Assembly (NCBI GenBank): GCA_020200195.1
Contig: JAIVJE010000440.1
Coordinates: 1 to 7,231 of the forward strand
Direction of reading: 5' to 3'
DNA: 7,231 nucleotides
From: Acidobacteriota bacterium
GTDB lineage: Bacteria; Acidobacteriota; Vicinamibacteria; Vicinamibacterales; 2-12-FULL-66-21
The stretch's first letter is position 1; each line of letters begins with the position of its first letter. Below the pieces are notes generated by a model. It worked only from the letters and a program-made list of their open reading frames with translations, made no database searches and was not told the DNA's origin. The translations under genes were made by a program, and so were the position numbers. This document shows, piece after piece, positions 4,127-7,231 of this stretch.

Positions 4127-5973
4127 GCCGTCCAACCTTCTTCGCCTGCGTGATCGTGGCACTTCCGCTCCTGTGCGCCGGTTGCGCCTCGAGCGCGGCG
4201 TTCCGAGCCGGCGAGCGCGCTGAACGCGCGCAGGATCTGGATCGCGCGGTCGTCGAATACACCAAGGCCGTCCGCGCGAATCCAGGCGATCGCACGGCGC
4301 GGCTCGCGCTGGATCGCGCCAAGGTCCGCGCGTCGCAGGAACACTTCTTCCGTGGCCGCCGTCTCGCCGCGTCGGAGCGGCATGAGCAGGCGCTCATCGA
4401 ATTCCAGCTCGCCTCGGAGCTCAACCCGACGGACGGCACCGTGGACGTCGCCTTGCGCGAGACGCGACAGCGCCTGCGGACGAAAGTAGCGGTCTCGCGT
4501 GGAACAAAAACAGAGCTGCAATCGCTGATCGAGCGCGCCGCCACGCTCGCGCCACCGGGACTGGATCTGCCGGACGGCGCGAAGCTTCCGGACTCGCTGG
4601 TGTTCAGCGGCGCCAGCAGCCGGGCGGTCTTCACGGCGATCGCGCGGTTCGCCAATATCAATCTCGCCTTCGACCCGGCGTTCCGCGAGGCGCCACTGTC
4701 GGTAGATCTGCGCAACGTCACCCTGCAGGACGCGCTGTCGTCGGTCACCGCGACGACACATACGTTCTACCGCGTGACGGCGCCGCGAACCGTGACCATC
4801 ATCCCCGACACACCCGCCAAACGCCGTGAGTACGAAGAGTCGGTGGTTCGAACGTTTTACCTGAGCAACGCCGACGTCAAGGAAGTGATCGACCTGCTAC
4901 GCATTGTGGTCGATGTACGCCAGATAGCGCCGATCCTCGCGAACAATGCGATCTCGCTCAAGGACACGCCGGAACGGATCGCGGCCGCCGCCCGGCTCAT
5001 CGGCGCGATTGACAAGGCGCGTCCCGAAGTCGTCATCGACGTCGAACTGCTCGAGGTCGATCGCACACGGCTGCGCGAGTACGGACTGCAGATCGCGTCG
5101 CCGAATTCCGACGGTATCTCCGGATCCGCGGACGTCAACCGGGGCAACTTGACGCTCGAGAGCCTGCGGAACCTGACCCGGGCCGATGTCTTCATGGCCG
5201 GCGTGCCGGGCGTGTACTACCGGCTCCTGAAAACCGATGCGAACACGCGCACGCTCGCCAACCCGCAGCTGCGCACGTCGGAAGGGATCCCGGCGCAGGC
5301 CAGATTCGGTGAGCGTGTCCCGCTGCCGGTCACGACGTTCGCACCCATTGCGACCGGCGGAATCAACCAGCAGCCGATTACGTCTTTTGTTTACGAGAAC
5401 ATCGGGGTCAACATCGACATCACGCCGCGCACGCATCACGACGACGAGGTCACGCTCGCGATCAAGGTGGCATTGACGAGCATCTCGGGAGAGGGGTTCG
5501 GAGGTCTGCCGACGTTTGGCAATCGGGAGATCAGCACGACGATCCGCCTGAAGGACGGCGAAACGAACATGCTCGCCGGGCTCATTCGCGATGAAGAACG
5601 GACCGTGCTCGCCGGCATCCCGGGGCTGAGCGATCTGCCGCTCATCGGCCAGCTGTTCGCCAACAACAGAAAGCAGACGCAGCAGACGGACATCGTCCTG
5701 ACGCTGACGCCGCACATCGTCCGGATCCTGGATTTATCCGAGGCCGATCTGCGGCCGTTCCGGCTGGGCCGGGATTCCGGCTCGGCGGTCGGCGAGCTGC
5801 CCAACATTCTGGCGCCGCCCCGTGATCCAGGGTTCGATGTGCCGACGCAAGTGCCGCCGGTCCGGCCTCCGGAGCCCATATTGGCGTTTCCGCAGCCGCT
5901 ACAGGCGCCGCTGCCAGGCGCCGCTGTTCCGGTCAAGCCGCCCGTCAAGAAACCGGGCGGCGGCGGCCGCTAG
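4123..5973 (+). CDS. TPR-containing lipoprotein secretin (type II/III secretion or type IV pilus family)
   Basis: This 616-residue protein should form an outer-membrane secretin ring. It begins with a hydrophobic signal ending LPLLCAGC, a candidate lipobox with C21 as the lipidated residue, although Cys at -3 is unusual. A TPR-like helical region follows (about 24-115, with AVVEYTKAVRANPGDRTARL and ALIEFQLASELNPTDG). Then come an STN/N0-like domain (about 157-228, with VDLRNVTLQDALSSVTATTH), one N1-like ring domain (about 240-300, with RTFYLSNADVKEVIDLLR) and the secretin core (about 301-536). The core includes the signature GIPGLSDLPLIGQLF (498-512) and TDIVLTLTPHIVR (522-534). A Pro-rich tail (559-616) ends in GGGGR. 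The start is set by the ATGA overlap with lolA. No pseudopilin, ATPase or inner-membrane platform gene lies in the window, so the system it serves (T2SS, T4P or other) cannot be decided. It resembles a secretin fused to a pilotin-like TPR lipoprotein. Confidence 0.9.
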   Translation: MSRPTFFACVIVALPLLCAGCASSAAFRAGERAERAQDLDRAVVEYTKAVRANPGDRTARLALDRAKVRASQEHFFRGRRLAASERHEQALIEFQLASELNPTDGTVDVALRETRQRLRTKVAVSRGTKTELQSLIERAATLAPPGLDLPDGAKLPDSLVFSGASSRAVFTAIARFANINLAFDPAFREAPLSVDLRNVTLQDALSSVTATTHTFYRVTAPRTVTIIPDTPAKRREYEESVVRTFYLSNADVKEVIDLLRIVVDVRQIAPILANNAISLKDTPERIAAAARLIGAIDKARPEVVIDVELLEVDRTRLREYGLQIASPNSDGISGSADVNRGNLTLESLRNLTRADVFMAGVPGVYYRLLKTDANTRTLANPQLRTSEGIPAQARFGERVPLPVTTFAPIATGGINQQPITSFVYENIGVNIDITPRTHHDDEVTLAIKVALTSISGEGFGGLPTFGNREISTTIRLKDGETNMLAGLIRDEERTVLAGIPGLSDLPLIGQLFANNRKQTQQTDIVLTLTPHIVRILDLSEADLRPFRLGRDSGSAVGELPNILAPPRDPGFDVPTQVPPVRPPEPILAFPQPLQAPLPGAAVPVKPPVKKPGGGGR

Positions 5974-7226
5974 TCCTCTCGATCGACAACCGCTCCCAAT
6001 CCCCGCAGACGCTCGACCAGCGATGCATACCCACGTTCGACCGTTTCGAGCGGGGTGACCCGGCTCTCCCCTTCCGCGGCGAGCGCCGCCGCGATCAATG
6101 CCATCCCAGACCGAAGGTCGCGGCTGTCCAGGTGCCGGCCGCGTAGCCTTGTCGGACCACTCACGATGATCCGGTGCGGATCGCACAGGAACAGGTCGGC
6201 CCGCATGGCGCTCAGCTGCTCGAGCGCGAACAATCGCAGCTCGTACAGCCAGTCGTGGACCAGCGTGCGCCCCTCCGCTTGTGTCGCAAGAACCGTCACC
6301 AGGCTGACCATATCGCTCGGGAACCCCGGCCACAATCCGGTCGTCAGGCGCCGTGTGGCGCGCAGGGCCGATGGTTCGACCGTGAACCGATCGTCATCGT
6401 AGCTGCAACGCAGGCCCATTTTGCGGAGAGGAGCCGCGATCACCTCGATGTCACGCGCGCGGGCGCCCCTGACCATCATCGAGCCACCGGTGATGGCGGC
6501 CACCACGCCCCAGCTGCCGGCTTCGATGTAGTCACCTGCCAGGCGGTGTTCCGCGCCGCCGCACTTGACGGGGGCCTCCACACGGATGGTGGGCGTCCCC
6601 TCGCCTTCGATCGACACCCCCATCGCGCGCAGGAACAAGCACAATTCAACCACGTGCGGTTCCATCGCTGCGTGGCGAATCTCGGTCCGCCCCTTCGCGC
6701 TTGCGGCGGCCAGCAGCGCAGTCTCGGTGCCCGTGACTGAGGCTTCGTCGAGATAGAAGGACGCACCGGTGAGGCCGGAGGGGGCCTCCAGCGCGTGCCC
6801 TTCCTCCGCCAGTTCCAGTGCGCCCATGGCCGCCAGCGCCTGCAGATGCGTGTGGATCGTGCGTCTGGCTGGAAAGTCGCCGCCGGGTTGCGCCAACCGG
6901 GCGGAACCGCGCCGCGCCAGCAGCGGCCCGAGGAGCAGGACGGATCCTCTCAGTTTGCCCACTAATGTGGGATCCGGACGATCGGTCGTCACCCGCGTGC
7001 AGCAGATACGCAGCGTCGGCGTACCCACCCCCTCGACGGTAGCGCCGAGACCGGTGAGCAGGTCGAGGAGAACCTCTACGTCACGAATCCGGGGTACGTT
7101 ATGGAGCACGCATTGCTGGTCCGTCAGCAGACACGCGGCAATCAAGGGGAGCGCGGAGTTCTTGTTGCCCTCGACCGCGATGACACCGTCGAGACGCCGT
7201 CCGCCTTCGATTCTCAATGAAGCCAT
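5970..7226 (-). CDS. murA: MurA-family UDP-N-acetylglucosamine 1-carboxyvinyltransferase, Asp-type active site
   Basis: At 418 residues it is full length. MurA transfers enolpyruvate from PEP to UDP-GlcNAc in the cytoplasm, the first committed step of peptidoglycan synthesis. Conserved residues, with E. coli equivalents, are K22 (GNKN), R93 (R91), R122 (R120), D305 (FPSDM), R331 (YELR), R372 (DLR) and R398 (ERGY). The loop residue normally Cys115 is Asp here (D117 in GGDFPARRTIHTH), a form known in mycobacteria and chlamydiae that resists fosfomycin. The C-terminal region (WPGFPSDMVSLV, LCDPHR, SGPTRL) differs from the classic FPTDMQ type and recalls a MurA-like subgroup I associate with Chloroflexi and Deinococcus. 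It could therefore be a second paralog rather than the housekeeping enzyme. The start ATG (7226) gives the typical MxxLRIEGG opening; only five bases lie upstream, so its ribosome site is not visible. It is convergent with the secretin gene, with a four-base overlap. Confidence 0.9.
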   Translation of the reverse strand: MASLRIEGGRRLDGVIAVEGNKNSALPLIAACLLTDQQCVLHNVPRIRDVEVLLDLLTGLGATVEGVGTPTLRICCTRVTTDRPDPTLVGKLRGSVLLLGPLLARRGSARLAQPGGDFPARRTIHTHLQALAAMGALELAEEGHALEAPSGLTGASFYLDEASVTGTETALLAAASAKGRTEIRHAAMEPHVVELCLFLRAMGVSIEGEGTPTIRVEAPVKCGGAEHRLAGDYIEAGSWGVVAAITGGSMMVRGARARDIEVIAAPLRKMGLRCSYDDDRFTVEPSALRATRRLTTGLWPGFPSDMVSLVTVLATQAEGRTLVHDWLYELRLFALEQLSAMRADLFLCDPHRIIVSGPTRLRGRHLDSRDLRSGMALIAAALAAEGESRVTPLETVERGYASLVERLRGLGAVVDRED

Positions 7227-7231
7227 AGATC

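Noticed and set aside
5963..5970. GCGGCCGC palindrome at the secretin 3' end
   Set aside because: It is part of the GGC/CGC codons of the Gly-rich C terminus; no T run follows, so it is not a terminator.

Overview
The window is GC-rich, gene-dense chromosomal DNA from a Gram-negative (diderm) bacterium: it encodes a LolA-type lipoprotein chaperone and an outer-membrane secretin. The PEGA-repeat tail protein, the PolX-PHP protein, the twin-BON protein and the secretin with an N-terminal TPR region all look to me like proteins of Acidobacteriota, class Vicinamibacteria. That placement is from recalled family resemblance, not a database search, and is moderate in confidence.

Layout. At the left edge is the 3' end of a PEGA-domain gene (1-482, +). 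The next 173 bases hold a possible hairpin terminator and a near-perfect sigma-54 (-24/-12) promoter, which sits just upstream of a 54-residue Cys-rich small protein (656-820, +). After a sigma-70-like promoter comes a full-length PolX-like gene (969-2657, +): its PHP phosphoesterase site is complete, but the two paired catalytic aspartates of its polymerase domain are missing. Convergent to it is a twin-BON-domain protein (2679-3275, -). The 5' end of that gene appears frameshifted, because an ATG with a strong Shine-Dalgarno (3343) opens a hydrophobic leader in the wrong frame. A hairpin with a T-rich tail lies between the two convergent genes.

From a 105-base divergent intergenic region a two-gene operon runs right: a LolA-like periplasmic lipoprotein carrier (3449-4126), coupled by an ATGA overlap to a 616-residue secretin (4123-5973). 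The secretin carries its own candidate lipoprotein signal and a TPR-like region before the secretin domains. My reading is that it is a self-piloting lipo-secretin with its own Lol chaperone. Finally, a MurA-family enolpyruvyl transferase (5970-7226, -) runs convergently, its stop codon sharing a CTAG with the secretin stop. It has Asp in place of the fosfomycin-target Cys.

The window has no tRNA, rRNA, CRISPR array, transposase or phage gene that I can see. The genes are mostly envelope-related (PEGA, BON, LolA, secretin, MurA), with PolX as the DNA-metabolism outlier. The most notable points are the LolA/TPR-secretin pair, the polymerase-dead PolX, the sigma-54-driven small protein and the BON gene frameshift.
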